The notes under the pieces are model-generated. The model made no database searches, had not been told where the DNA came from, and saw only the letters and a list, made by a program, of their open reading frames with translations. A DNA stretch of 64,000 bases, taken from Variovorax saccharolyticus. Its GTDB lineage: Bacteria > Pseudomonadota > Gammaproteobacteria > Burkholderiales > Burkholderiaceae_C. The stretch is from NCBI RefSeq assembly GCF_030316765.1, contig NZ_JASZYT010000004.1:186001-250000 (forward strand), given 5' to 3'. Positions 16,404 to 25,111 of this stretch are shown here, piece after piece (the stretch's first letter is position 1; every line of letters starts with the position of its first letter). A program made the translations under genes and the position numbers.

Positions 16404-17280
16404 GCTCGGCTCCGGCGGCGGATCCGAGCGACAGGCGATCGGAATGGCAATAGACGACCAGATCCTGCTGGCGCGCGAAGCCGACCAGCGTCATGCGCGC
16501 CCGCTGCGCGGTTGCGACCGCGAACGAGGTCGGCGCCGAGACCGCGGCCAGCAGCGAGACGCCGGCCATCGCGGTCTTCTGCACCATCTCGAAGCTGGCG
16601 CGGCTGGTCACGGCGATGAAGCCGGTCGATGCCTCGATGCCGTTCGCGGCCAGGGCGCCGATCAGCTTGTCGAGCGCGTTGTGGCGCCCGACGTCCTCGC
16701 GCAGCCACATGACCTCGCCCTCGGCCGAACACCAGGCCGCGGCGTGCACCGCGCCGGTCGCCTGCTGCAGCGTCTGCAGTTGGCAGAACTGCGACATCGC
16801 GCGGCCGATCGCCTCGCGGCGCCAGGTCGGTCCGCCAGGGAGCACCGGCAGGTTGCGGGCGACGTGCTCCAGGCTCTCGGTGCCGCAGAGGCCGCAGCCG
16901 GTGCGGCCGGTCAGGGTGCGCCGGCGCTCCTTCAGGCGCGCGAAAGGGCCGCCCGCGACTTCCAGGTGCAGCGTGATGCCGATCTCCGAGCGCTCCTCCT
17001 CGACCGCGAAAAGCTCGTGCGGCGCATCGAGGATGCCTTCGCTGAGCGAGAAGCCCAGCGCGAAGTCTTCCAGGTCCAGCGGGGTGGCGAGCATGACGGC
17101 ATGCGAGACGCCGTTGTATTCGAGCGCCACCGGCACTTCGTCGGCAACCCAGTCCTGGACGGCGAACTGGCGCCCGGCCCGAACGCCCCGCACCGGCAGA
17201 GAGCGCGCGCCCTCGCAGAAGGCGAGGGCGTCGTTGCCGGCCTCGGCGGTGATGGTTTCCTCGGTCATGAGCATCTTCAT
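16393..17280 (-). CDS. fdhD: Formate dehydrogenase sulfurtransferase FdhD (FdsC)
   Basis: A protein of about 295 residues that transfers sulfur from a cysteine desulfurase to the molybdenum cofactor of formate dehydrogenase and is essential for activity. The catalytic CGxxC-type element is visible as TGCGLCGTESLE near residue 125. The conserved EDVGRHNALDKLIG lies near 200 and a cofactor-binding SRASFEMVQKTAMAG near 228. ATG starts exist at 17280, 17274 and 17268; the first overlaps the fdsA stop as ATGA and is preferred. Often named fdsC in this operon. Confidence 0.92.
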   Translation of the reverse strand: MKMLMTEETITAEAGNDALAFCEGARSLPVRGVRAGRQFAVQDWVADEVPVALEYNGVSHAVMLATPLDLEDFALGFSLSEGILDAPHELFAVEEERSEIGITLHLEVAGGPFARLKERRRTLTGRTGCGLCGTESLEHVARNLPVLPGGPTWRREAIGRAMSQFCQLQTLQQATGAVHAAAWCSAEGEVMWLREDVGRHNALDKLIGALAANGIEASTGFIAVTSRASFEMVQKTAMAGVSLLAAVSAPTSFAVATAQRARMTLVGFARQQDLVVYCHSDRLSLGSAAGAEHAH

Positions 17281-20144
17281 TTGGCGGCCACCGATTCGCT
17301 GGAATCCGTGCGTGCGTCCAGCAGCTCCTGCTGCACGCGGTTGAAGCGGCTGTACTCGCGCTGCCACGCGGACGGCTGCATCACCGGCATCACCTGCACC
17401 GCGGTCACCTTGTACTCGGGGCAGTTGGTGGCCCAGTCGGAGTTGTCGGTCGTGATCACGTTGGCGCCGGATTCCGGGAAGTGGAAGGTGGTGTAGACCA
17501 CGCCGGGCTGCATGCGCTCCGAGACGCTGGCGCGCAGCACGGTCTCGCCGGCGCGGCTCTGGATGCCGACCCAGTCGTCGTCCTTGATGCCGCGTTCCTC
17601 GGCGTCGTGCGGATGGATCTCCAGCCGGTCCTCGCTGTGCCACTGGTTGTTGGGCGTCCGGCGCGTTTGCGCCCCGACGTTGTACTGAGACAGGATCCGG
17701 CCGGTGGTCAGCAGCAGCGGGAACTTGCGCGTCACCTTCTCGTCGGTGGCGACGTACTGGGTGATGATGAACCTGCCCTTGCCGCGCACGAACTTGTCGA
17801 TGTGCATGGTCGGCGTGCCTTCGGGGGCCGCCGCGTTGCACGGCCACTGGATGCTGCCGAGTTCGTCGAGCCGCTGGTAGCTGACCCCGCTGAAGCTCGG
17901 CGTCAGCGCCGCGATCTCGTCCATGATCGCCTCCGGCGTCGCGTAGTCCATCGGGTAGCCGAGCGCCTGCGCGAGCTTCACCGTGACCTCCCAGTCGGCG
18001 TAGCCGGCCTTCGGAGGCATCACCTTTCGCACGCGCGAGATGCGCCGCTCGGCATTGGTGAAGGTGCCTTCCTTCTCGAGAAAGGAGGAACCCGGCAGGA
18101 ACACGTGGGCGTACTTGGCGGTTTCGTTGAGGAACAGGTCCTGCACCACCACGCACTCCATCGCCATCATCGCCTCGGCCACGTGCTGCGTGTTCGGGTC
18201 CGACTGCACGATGTCCTCGCCCTCGCAGTACAGGCCCTTGAAGCTGCCGGTCAGCGCGGCGTCGAACATGTTCGGGATGCGCAGGCCCGGCTCCGGGCTG
18301 ATCTCCACGCCCCAGGCGGCCTCGAAAGTGGCGCGGGTGGTGCTGTCGGACACGTGGCGGTAGCCCGGCAGCTCGTGCGGGAAGGAGCCCATGTCGCAGG
18401 AACCCTGCACGTTGTTCTGGCCTCGCAGCGGGTTGATGCCGACGCCTTCGCGCCCGACGTTGCCGGTTGCCATCGCGAGGTTGGCGATGCCCATCACCAT
18501 CGTCGAGCCCTGGCTGTGCTCGGTCACGCCGAGGCCGTAGTAGATGGCGCCGTTGCCGGCGTTCGCATAGAGGCGGGCGGCGGCGCGCAGCGCCTCCGGC
18601 GGCACGCCGGTGGCGACGGCCATCGCCTCGGGCGAATTCTCGGGGCGGGCGACGAACTCGCGCCATTCGCCGAAGGACTTCGGATCGCAGCGCTCGGCCA
18701 CGTAGTCTTCGGCGACCAGCCCCTCGGTGACGATCACGTGCGCCATGGCCGTGACGACCGCCACGTTGGTGCCCGGCTTGAGTTGCAGGTGATGCTCGGC
18801 GCGCACATGAGGCGATTTCACGATGTCGATGCGGCGCGGATCGATGACGATCAGCTTGGCGCCCTGGCGCAGCCGCTTCTTCATGCGCGACGCGAAGACC
18901 GGATGGCCGTCGGTCGGATTGGCGCCGATCACCATGATGACGTCGGCCTTCTCCACCGACTTGAAGGTCTGGGTGCCGGCCGAGGTGCCCAGCGTCTGGC
19001 CCAGCCCGTAGCCTGTCGGCGAGTGGCACACCCGCGCGCAGGTGTCGACGTTGTTGTTGCCGAAGGCCGCACGCACCAGCTTCTGGACCAGGTAGGTCTC
19101 CTCGTTGGTGCAGCGCGACGAGGTGATGCCGCCGATCGAATCCTTGCCGTACTTGCCCTGCAGCCGCTTGAATTCGCCGGCGGCATGGTTGAGCGCCACT
19201 TCCCAGCTGACTTCACGCCAGGGGTCGGTGATCTTCTCGCGGATCATGGGCTTCAGCATGCGGTCCTGGTGGGTCGCATAGCCCCAGGCGAAGCGGCCCT
19301 TGACGCAGGAGTGGCCCTCGTTCGCCTTGCCGTCCTTCCACGGCACCATGCGAACCACTTCGTTGCCTTTCATCTCGGCCTTGAAGCCGCAGCCGACGCC
19401 GCAGTACGCGCAGGTCGTGATCACGCTGTGCTCGGGCTGGCCGAGCCAGATGACGGATTTCTCCTGCAGGGTGGCGGTCGGGCAGGCTTCGACGCAGGCG
19501 CCGCAGCTGACGCACTCCGAGTCCATGAAGGCTTCGTCCTGGCCTGGCGACACGCGGGACTCGAAGCCCCGGCCGCTGATCGTCAGGGCGAAGGTGCCTT
19601 GCGTTTCCTCGCAGGCGCGCACGCAGCGGTTGCAGACGATGCACTTCGACGGGTCGTAGCTGAAGTACGGATTCGATTCGTCCTTCTGGCAGTCGAGGTG
19701 GTTGGCGCCGTCGAAGCCGTAGCGCACGTTGCGCAGCCCGGTGACGCCCGCCATGTCCTGCAGTTCGCAGTTGCCGTTGGCCGAGCAGGTGAGGCAGTCG
19801 AGCGGGTGGTCGGAGATGTAGAGCTCCATCACGCCCTTGCGCAGCTCCTGCAGCTTCGGCGTCTGCGTCGACACCTTCATGCCGGCCTCGGCCGGCGTGG
19901 TGCACGAGGCCGGGAAGCCCTTGCGGCCTTCGATCTCGACCAGGCACAGCCGGCACGAACCGAAGGGCTCGAGGCTGTCGGTGGCGCACAGCTTGGGCAC
20001 CTTGATGCCGGCATCGACCGCGGCGCGCATCAGCGAGGTGCCGGCGGGCACCGTGACCTCGTTGCCGTCGATCTCGAGCGTGACCTCGCGCGTGGATTCG
20101 CGCTTCGGCGTGCCCCAGTCGGTTTCCTTCAGGTGATCGAGCAT
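17277..20144 (-). CDS. fdsA: NAD-dependent formate dehydrogenase alpha (catalytic) subunit FdsA
   Basis: A 955-residue molybdenum enzyme oxidising formate to CO2 and passing electrons through FdsB to NAD. An N-terminal 2Fe-2S domain (C53, C64, C67, C81) is followed by a His-Cys3 4Fe-4S site near 113-126 and two ferredoxin-type 4Fe-4S clusters around 168-221. The molybdopterin domain starts at the CAYCGVGCGFK cluster near 245. The active-site ligand is Cys373 in RVCHSPTGYG rather than selenocysteine. The C-terminal dinucleotide-binding domain contains RTPNNQWHSEDRLEIHP. Cytoplasmic; length matches characterised FdsA. Confidence 0.97.
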   Translation of the reverse strand: MLDHLKETDWGTPKRESTREVTLEIDGNEVTVPAGTSLMRAAVDAGIKVPKLCATDSLEPFGSCRLCLVEIEGRKGFPASCTTPAEAGMKVSTQTPKLQELRKGVMELYISDHPLDCLTCSANGNCELQDMAGVTGLRNVRYGFDGANHLDCQKDESNPYFSYDPSKCIVCNRCVRACEETQGTFALTISGRGFESRVSPGQDEAFMDSECVSCGACVEACPTATLQEKSVIWLGQPEHSVITTCAYCGVGCGFKAEMKGNEVVRMVPWKDGKANEGHSCVKGRFAWGYATHQDRMLKPMIREKITDPWREVSWEVALNHAAGEFKRLQGKYGKDSIGGITSSRCTNEETYLVQKLVRAAFGNNNVDTCARVCHSPTGYGLGQTLGTSAGTQTFKSVEKADVIMVIGANPTDGHPVFASRMKKRLRQGAKLIVIDPRRIDIVKSPHVRAEHHLQLKPGTNVAVVTAMAHVIVTEGLVAEDYVAERCDPKSFGEWREFVARPENSPEAMAVATGVPPEALRAAARLYANAGNGAIYYGLGVTEHSQGSTMVMGIANLAMATGNVGREGVGINPLRGQNNVQGSCDMGSFPHELPGYRHVSDSTTRATFEAAWGVEISPEPGLRIPNMFDAALTGSFKGLYCEGEDIVQSDPNTQHVAEAMMAMECVVVQDLFLNETAKYAHVFLPGSSFLEKEGTFTNAERRISRVRKVMPPKAGYADWEVTVKLAQALGYPMDYATPEAIMDEIAALTPSFSGVSYQRLDELGSIQWPCNAAAPEGTPTMHIDKFVRGKGRFIITQYVATDEKVTRKFPLLLTTGRILSQYNVGAQTRRTPNNQWHSEDRLEIHPHDAEERGIKDDDWVGIQSRAGETVLRASVSERMQPGVVYTTFHFPESGANVITTDNSDWATNCPEYKVTAVQVMPVMQPSAWQREYSRFNRVQQELLDARTDSSESVAAK

Positions 20145-20177
20145 TTCTGCCTCCTTGTGGCGATGGGGGACTGCGGA

Positions 20178-21734
20178 TCAGGCGGCTTCGCGGTCGGGGA
20201 CGACCAGGCCGAAATCCTGCGGGAAATGATCGAGCGCCGAGAGCACCGGGAACGGCGTCATGCCGCCCATCGCGCACAGCGAGCCGTTCACCATGGTGTT
20301 GCAGAGGTCCCGCAGCAGGATGACCTGCTGCGCCCGGTTCTGGTCGCCCCGGATCTTGTCGATCACCTCGACCCCTCGCGTGGAGCCGATGCGGCAGGGC
20401 GTGCACTTGCCGCAGGATTCGATGGCGCAGAACTCCATCGCGTAGCGCGCCAGCTTCGACAGGTCGGCCGTGTCGTCGTGGACCACGATGCCGCCGTGGC
20501 CGACCGTGCCGCCGAACGCCGCATAGGCTTCGTAGTCGAGCGGCACGTCCCATTGCGATTCGGGCAGGTAGGCGCCCAGCGGGCCGCCCACCTGCACCGC
20601 CTTGATCGGCCGGCCCGAGGCCGAGCCGCCGCCATAGCCGTAGATCAGTTCGCGCATCGTCACGCCGAAGGCCTTCTCGACCAGGCCGCCGTGCTTGATG
20701 TTGCCGGCCAGCTGCATCGGCAGCGTGCCGCGCGAACGGCCGACGCCGAAGTCGCGGTAGAACTGCGCGCCGCGCGCCAGGACCAGCGGCACGCTGGCCA
20801 GCGTGATCACGTTGTTGATCAGCGTCGGCTGGCCGAACAGGCCCGTGATGGCGGGCAGCGGTGGTTTCGCGCGCACGATGCCGCGCTTGCCCTCGATGCT
20901 CTCGAGCAGCGCGGTTTCCTCGCCGCAGACATAGGAGCCCGCGCCCTTGCGCACCTCGAGCGCGAAGCGCCGGCCCGAGCCCAGGATGTCGGCGCCGAGG
21001 AAGCCCGCGGCCTCGGCCAGGCGGATCGCCTCGTTCAGCGTCGCGATCGCGTGCGGGTATTCGGAGCGCACGTAGACATAGCCCTGCGTGGCGCCGGTGG
21101 CTATGCCGGCGATGGCCATGCCTTCGATCAGCATGAACGGGTCGCCCTCCATCGTCATGCGGTCCGAGAAGGTCCCCGAGTCGCCTTCGTCGGCGTTGCA
21201 GACCACGTACTTCTGCGCCGCCTCGGTCGCCAGCACGGTCTTCCACTTGATGCCGGCCGGGAAGGCGGCACCGCCGCGGCCGCGCAGCCCGGAATCCAGC
21301 ACCTGCTGGACGACGTCCGCGGGTGCCATGGCCAGGGCCCGGCGCAGCCCCGCGAAACCCTGGTGCGCCTGGTAGTCCGACAGCGACAGCGGGTCGGTGA
21401 TGCCCATGCGGGCGAAGGTGAGGCGCTCCTGCTGCTTGAGGTAGGGAATGTCGTCGGTCAGCCCATGGCCCAGGGCGTGCGCGGCACCTTCGAGGAAGCC
21501 CGCATCGAACAGGCCGGCGACATCGGCGACGCTCACGGGACCGTACGCGGCGCGGCCGGCGGGCGTCGCCACTTCCACCAGCACTTCGAGCCAGAGCAGG
21601 CCGCGCGAACCGTTGCGCACGATCCGGATGTCCAGTCCGCGCGCGGCGGCCTCGTCGGCGATGCGGCCTGCCACGCGGTCGGCGCCGACCGCCAGCGCGG
21701 CGGAGTCGCGCGGGACGTAGACGGTGACGGTCAT
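20178..21734 (-). CDS. fdsB: NAD-dependent formate dehydrogenase beta subunit FdsB (NuoF-like)
   Basis: A 518-residue flavoprotein subunit that passes electrons to NAD. A thioredoxin-like N-terminal domain of about 100 residues precedes the NuoF-like core: NAD/FMN site SGLRGRGGAAFPAGIKW, NADEGDSGTFSDR, and the 4Fe-4S binding CIESCGKCTPCRIG-type element near residue 430 (seen as ESCGKCTPCRIGSTRGVE). The start overlaps the fdsG stop as ATGA. A 33-codon upstream extension in frame was rejected because it overlaps the conserved end of fdsG. Confidence 0.95.
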   Translation of the reverse strand: MTVTVYVPRDSAALAVGADRVAGRIADEAAARGLDIRIVRNGSRGLLWLEVLVEVATPAGRAAYGPVSVADVAGLFDAGFLEGAAHALGHGLTDDIPYLKQQERLTFARMGITDPLSLSDYQAHQGFAGLRRALAMAPADVVQQVLDSGLRGRGGAAFPAGIKWKTVLATEAAQKYVVCNADEGDSGTFSDRMTMEGDPFMLIEGMAIAGIATGATQGYVYVRSEYPHAIATLNEAIRLAEAAGFLGADILGSGRRFALEVRKGAGSYVCGEETALLESIEGKRGIVRAKPPLPAITGLFGQPTLINNVITLASVPLVLARGAQFYRDFGVGRSRGTLPMQLAGNIKHGGLVEKAFGVTMRELIYGYGGGSASGRPIKAVQVGGPLGAYLPESQWDVPLDYEAYAAFGGTVGHGGIVVHDDTADLSKLARYAMEFCAIESCGKCTPCRIGSTRGVEVIDKIRGDQNRAQQVILLRDLCNTMVNGSLCAMGGMTPFPVLSALDHFPQDFGLVVPDREAA

Positions 21735-22240
21735 GCTGCGCTCCCGGCATCGGCGAGCAAGGCATCGAAGGCCTGCGGCGTCATGCGCGCATGCGGCTGG
21801 TCGTCCAGCATCATGGCGGGCGAGGAGGCGCACAGCCCGAGGCAGAACACCGGTTCGAGGGTGAACGCGCCATCCTTCGATGTGCCGTGCATCGCGCAGC
21901 CCAGATGCTGCTGGGCGTGCGCGACCAGCGCATCCGCACCCATGGCCTGGCAGGCTTCGGCGCGGCAGATCTGGACCACGTGGCGTGCCGCGGGCTCGGC
22001 GCGAAAGTGATGGTAGTAGGTGACGACGCCGTGGACCTCGGCGCGCGAGAGGTTCAGCGCGTCGGCGATGGCCGCCAGCGACTGCGCGGGCACATGGCCC
22101 AGCGCGTCCTGCAGGTCATGCAGGATCGGCAGCAGCGCGCCCGGCTCGCCGGCGCGCTGCGCCAGCACCTGCCGCACGAAGGCCGATGCATCGGCCGGAG
22201 CGCAAGCCGGTGCCGTGCTGGCATTCCGAACAGCTGTCAT
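21731..22240 (-). CDS. fdsG: NAD-dependent formate dehydrogenase gamma subunit FdsG (NuoE-like)
   Basis: A 169-residue 2Fe-2S protein of the NuoE type. The four cluster cysteines are in QICRAEACQAMG and PVFCLGLCASSP. The helical N-terminus with LLPILHDLQDALGHVP is also typical. The ATG chosen has a strong GAGGAGA ribosome site 6-8 bases upstream; an in-frame start 18 codons earlier is less likely. It is first gene of the fds operon. The 147-base gap upstream, towards the molybdenum-related gene, should hold the formate promoter, but no regulator site was recognised. Confidence 0.93.
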   Translation of the reverse strand: MTAVRNASTAPACAPADASAFVRQVLAQRAGEPGALLPILHDLQDALGHVPAQSLAAIADALNLSRAEVHGVVTYYHHFRAEPAARHVVQICRAEACQAMGADALVAHAQQHLGCAMHGTSKDGAFTLEPVFCLGLCASSPAMMLDDQPHARMTPQAFDALLADAGSAA

Positions 22241-22387
22241 GCATGTCTCCTCGTCGTTGACGCACTCGAGCAGTGCGCGAGGAGTGTCGAACAAGCATGC
22301 GGGGCGGTCTAATTTATTCGGGGAATGGGGCGATGCGATTCGGAAATAGAGGGTTTCCCCTGCGAACGCGATGGCCCCCGCGCGGAC

Positions 22388-22900
22388 TCAATCCAGTGCG
22401 CGCAGCTCGATCCGCTTGAGATTGCGCACGTGCCGCGGCCCGAGCTTCAGGTCGGCGGCCGAGATCAGGGCGATCCGGCCCTCGCGCTCGTCCAGCGGCT
22501 TGCCGTCGCGCTCGAAGATCACGAGCACGCCTTCTCCGACCGCGGTGTTCGTGATCTCGGGCCAGGAGAAGACGGCGCGGTAGCCATCGGTCGCGGTGGC
22601 GATCACCGCGAGCGTCTTCCACGCGTTGCGGTCGGCCGGTGCCAGGCCGGCGCGTTCGATCAGTGCCCCCAGCCTGACGCCGCGCACGGTGCTCTGCGAT
22701 GAGGCTCCCGCACCGCTGCGGGCCTGCGTGAAGCGGCCGATGGCCTCCGCCGGAAAAGCCGCGAGTGCAGCGGCGTCCAGGTCCAGCGACTGGCGCACGG
22801 CGCCCGTCACCTCGACCCGCGCGCTCACCTGGGCGGATGCGGGCGCCGATGCGACGAGCAGGAAGGCCAGCAGAAGGCAGGCGATACGCAGCAGCGGCAT
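22388..22900 (-). CDS. Small exported protein with sulfite-oxidase/molybdopterin-binding-like fold
   Basis: A 170-residue protein with a clear Sec signal peptide (MPLLRIACLLLAFLLVASA then PASAQ, cleavage near residue 24). The mature part resembles the small periplasmic proteins annotated as molybdopterin-dependent oxidoreductase-like: WKTLAVIATATDGYRAVFSW and GPRHVRNLKRIEL. It lacks an obvious cofactor-binding cysteine. It follows modC by one base, so it is co-transcribed with molybdate uptake genes. Role unknown; perhaps a periplasmic accessory of molybdoenzymes. The ATG within the longer open frame was chosen for its leader. Confidence 0.7.
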   Translation of the reverse strand: MPLLRIACLLLAFLLVASAPASAQVSARVEVTGAVRQSLDLDAAALAAFPAEAIGRFTQARSGAGASSQSTVRGVRLGALIERAGLAPADRNAWKTLAVIATATDGYRAVFSWPEITNTAVGEGVLVIFERDGKPLDEREGRIALISAADLKLGPRHVRNLKRIELRALD

Positions 22901-22901
22901 G

Positions 22902-23606
22902 TCAAGGTTCCCCCGGGCCAGGATTGCAATCGACGATGCGCCCATTGTCGATACAGATCACCTCCTGCGCCAGGGCTTCCACGTCCTGGGGATCGTGCGT
23001 CACGAGCAGGGCCGGAACCTGCACGCGGTCCAGCATCTCGGCCAGCTCGCGCCGCAGGCGCTTGCGCAGCGGCGCGTCCAGCGCGGAGAGCGGCTCGTCC
23101 AGCAGCAGCAGCCGGGGCTCGATCGCCAGCGCCCGCGCGAGCGCCACCCGCTGGCGCTGGCCACCCGACAGGTTGCGCGGCAGGCCGCCACGCAGCGCCT
23201 GGAGGTCGAACTGACGGATCAGCGCATCGACCCGCTGCGCCTGATCCGCATCGATGCGCCGGCCCAGGCGCTGCAGGCCGAACTGCAGGTTCTGCTCCAC
23301 CGTCATGTGCGGGAACAGCGCATAGTCCTGGAACACCACGCCGACCCGGCGCTCCCGCGCCCGGAGGTCGATGCCTTGCGCGGAATCCAGCAGCGTCTGC
23401 GGGCCGATCCGCACCCGCCCGCGCGCGGATGGCATGAGTCCGGCGATGGCCTGGAGCACCGTCGACTTGCCGGAGCCCGATGGGCCCATGAGTGCGGTCC
23501 GCTGGGACGCGGCGGCGAATGCGACGTCGAGCACGAAGCTGCGGTCCGGCGAATGCAGCGTGAGCTGCAGCTGGACGTCGAGCAAGGCGCTTCGGGGGGA
23601 GCTCAT
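22902..23606 (-). CDS. modC: Molybdate ABC transporter ATPase, ModC-like without MOP domain
   Basis: A 234-residue ABC ATPase: Walker A GPSGSGKS at about 41-48, Q-loop VVFQDYALFPHM, signature LSGGQRQR, Walker B LLLLDEP, H-loop THD. Placement after modB (TAG then ATG directly adjacent) and modA makes molybdate import the probable role. Classical ModC is about 350 residues with a C-terminal molybdate-binding MOP/TOBE domain; here the protein ends after the ATPase core, so feedback by molybdate through that domain is absent. Confidence 0.85.
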   Translation of the reverse strand: MSSPRSALLDVQLQLTLHSPDRSFVLDVAFAAASQRTALMGPSGSGKSTVLQAIAGLMPSARGRVRIGPQTLLDSAQGIDLRARERRVGVVFQDYALFPHMTVEQNLQFGLQRLGRRIDADQAQRVDALIRQFDLQALRGGLPRNLSGGQRQRVALARALAIEPRLLLLDEPLSALDAPLRKRLRRELAEMLDRVQVPALLVTHDPQDVEALAQEVICIDNGRIVDCNPGPGEP

Positions 23607-24269
23607 CTAGTGCCTCGCCTGCAGCAGGCGGCCCGAGACCACCAGCACCGCCATGCACATCACCGAGATCACCAGCGTGAGCCAGAGCGCATGGCCGTCG
23701 TTGCCCGCCTGCACGGCTTCATAGACGGCGATCGACAAGGTCTGGGTCTTGCCCGGGAGGTTGCCCGCGATCATCAAGGTGGCGCCGAACTCGCCCGTGG
23801 CGCGCGCGAAGGCCAGCATCAGGCCGGCCGCGATGCCGCGCATGGCCAGCGGCAGCGAGACCCGCAGGAAGACCTCGAGCTCGCCGGCGCCCAGGGTTCT
23901 CGCCGCATTGGCGAAGCGTCCGTCGACTTCCTCGAACGCCGCCCTGGCTCCCTTGTAGACCAGGGGCAGCGAGACGACCGAAGCCGCGATGACCGCGCCC
24001 TGCCAGGTGAAGATCAGGTTGATGCCGAACCAGCGGTCCAGGTACTGGCCGAAGACGCCATTGCGGCCGATCAGCACGATCAGGTAGTAGCCGATGACCG
24101 TGGGCGGAAGCACCATCGGCAGCATCAGCAGGGAGTCGACGATGCTGCGGCCGGCGAACTGCCGCCGTGCCAGCCACCAGCCCAGCGCGATGCCGACCAC
24201 GCCGGCGATCAGCGTCGCCAGCAGCGCGACCTTGAGCGTGAGCCAGAGCGGAACGAACAGGGCGGACAC
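23607..24269 (-). CDS. modB: Molybdate ABC transporter permease ModB
   Basis: A 220-residue permease with about five to six membrane spans. The ModB features are MLPMVLPPTVIGYYLIVLIG near 50-69 and the coupling loop AARTLGAGELEVFLRVSLPLA near 142-162, followed by the conserved GLMLAFARATGEFGAT. A GTG start is used. It lies between modA and modC in the order typical of molybdate uptake operons. Confidence 0.93.
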   Translation of the reverse strand: MSALFVPLWLTLKVALLATLIAGVVGIALGWWLARRQFAGRSIVDSLLMLPMVLPPTVIGYYLIVLIGRNGVFGQYLDRWFGINLIFTWQGAVIAASVVSLPLVYKGARAAFEEVDGRFANAARTLGAGELEVFLRVSLPLAMRGIAAGLMLAFARATGEFGATLMIAGNLPGKTQTLSIAVYEAVQAGNDGHALWLTLVISVMCMAVLVVSGRLLQARH

Positions 24270-24287
24270 GTGCTGCCAGCGATCGCG

Positions 24288-25049
24288 TCAGGGCTTCGAG
24301 AAGCCGTGGCGCTGCAGGATCTCCTGGCCGGGCGCGCTGCGCACGTAGGCGATGAACTCGTTGGCCAGGGCGGCGTTCTTGCTGGCGGCGACCAGCGCGA
24401 TCGGGTAGGTCACCGGCGTGGTGGTCGGGACGGTCAGCGCGATGCGTGTCTTCTCGGGCTCGATCAGGGCGTCGGTGCGGTACACGAAGCCTGCGTCCAC
24501 CTCGCCGCGGGCGACATAGTTGAGCACCTGGCGCACGCTCTCGCCGTAGATCCAGCGCGACTGCAGGGCAGCGGTGAGTCCGGCCTTCTCGATGGCTTCC
24601 ATCGTGTAGCGCCCCACCGGCACCGTGGCCGGCGAGCCGGTCGAGATGCGCTGGAACCCGCCGCCGGTCAGATCGCTCAGCTGATTGGGCTTCTGGGCGG
24701 AAGCCAAAGGCAGGATCAGCACCAGCGTGTTGGCCGCGAAATCGGCCCGCGACGACGGCACGATGAGATTCGCGCTGGCCGCACGGTTCATGGTCTCCTG
24801 GTCGGCCGATGCGAAGACATCGACCGGCGCGCCCTGCTGGATCTGCGCCAGCAAGGGTCCTGAGGCAGCGAAGTTGAAGCTCAGCTTGGCGCCCGGCCTG
24901 GCCTGCTCGAACGACTTGCCCACCGCCCGGAAGGCGTTCGTCAGGCTGGCGGCGGCCGAGACCACCAGTTCCTGCGCACCGCTGGCCGCGCTGCCGAGCA
25001 GCAAGGCCGCGGCCACCGCGGCGCTGCGAAGACGCATGGATACTCTCAT
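24288..25049 (-). CDS. modA: Molybdate-binding periplasmic protein ModA
   Basis: A 253-residue periplasmic binding protein with a Sec signal peptide (AAVAAALLLGSAASGAQ, cleaved near residue 26). The ModA signature VVSAAASLTNAFRAVGKSFE follows, with DVFASADQETMNRA and the C-terminal FVYRTDAL region. It binds molybdate (or tungstate) and delivers it to ModB. The first ATG has GAGGAACAG upstream; a second ATG four codons in is possible. A near-perfect ModE-like dyad sits 15 bases upstream, so expression is probably repressed when molybdate is plentiful. Confidence 0.94.
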   Translation of the reverse strand: MRVSMRLRSAAVAAALLLGSAASGAQELVVSAAASLTNAFRAVGKSFEQARPGAKLSFNFAASGPLLAQIQQGAPVDVFASADQETMNRAASANLIVPSSRADFAANTLVLILPLASAQKPNQLSDLTGGGFQRISTGSPATVPVGRYTMEAIEKAGLTAALQSRWIYGESVRQVLNYVARGEVDAGFVYRTDALIEPEKTRIALTVPTTTPVTYPIALVAASKNAALANEFIAYVRSAPGQEILQRHGFSKP

Positions 25050-25063
25050 TCTCTGTTCCTCGT

Positions 25064-25088
25064 TCGCTATTCAAATCAGGAATAGCGA
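25064..25088. promoter_or_regulatory. ModE-like operator palindrome
   Basis: The arms TCGCTATTC (25064-25072) and GAATAGCGA (25080-25088) are perfect inverted repeats separated by seven bases. The ModE box of E. coli has the same form (ATCGCTATATA, 6-7 bases, then its complement), and the CGCTAT half-site core agrees. The site lies immediately upstream of modA and extends to the first possible ATG of the divergent EamA gene. No modE gene is in the window, so the regulator is inferred. Confidence 0.75.
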
Positions 25089-25111
25089 TGATAGCAATCC
25101 TCAAGCTCCAC

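Noticed and set aside
17481..22010. A 1509-codon open frame on the plus strand
   Set aside because: It is fully antisense to fdsA, fdsB and most of fdsG, is low-complexity in Arg/Ala/Gly/His, and lacks any domain. Long antisense frames are expected in high-GC genes with strong third-position bias.
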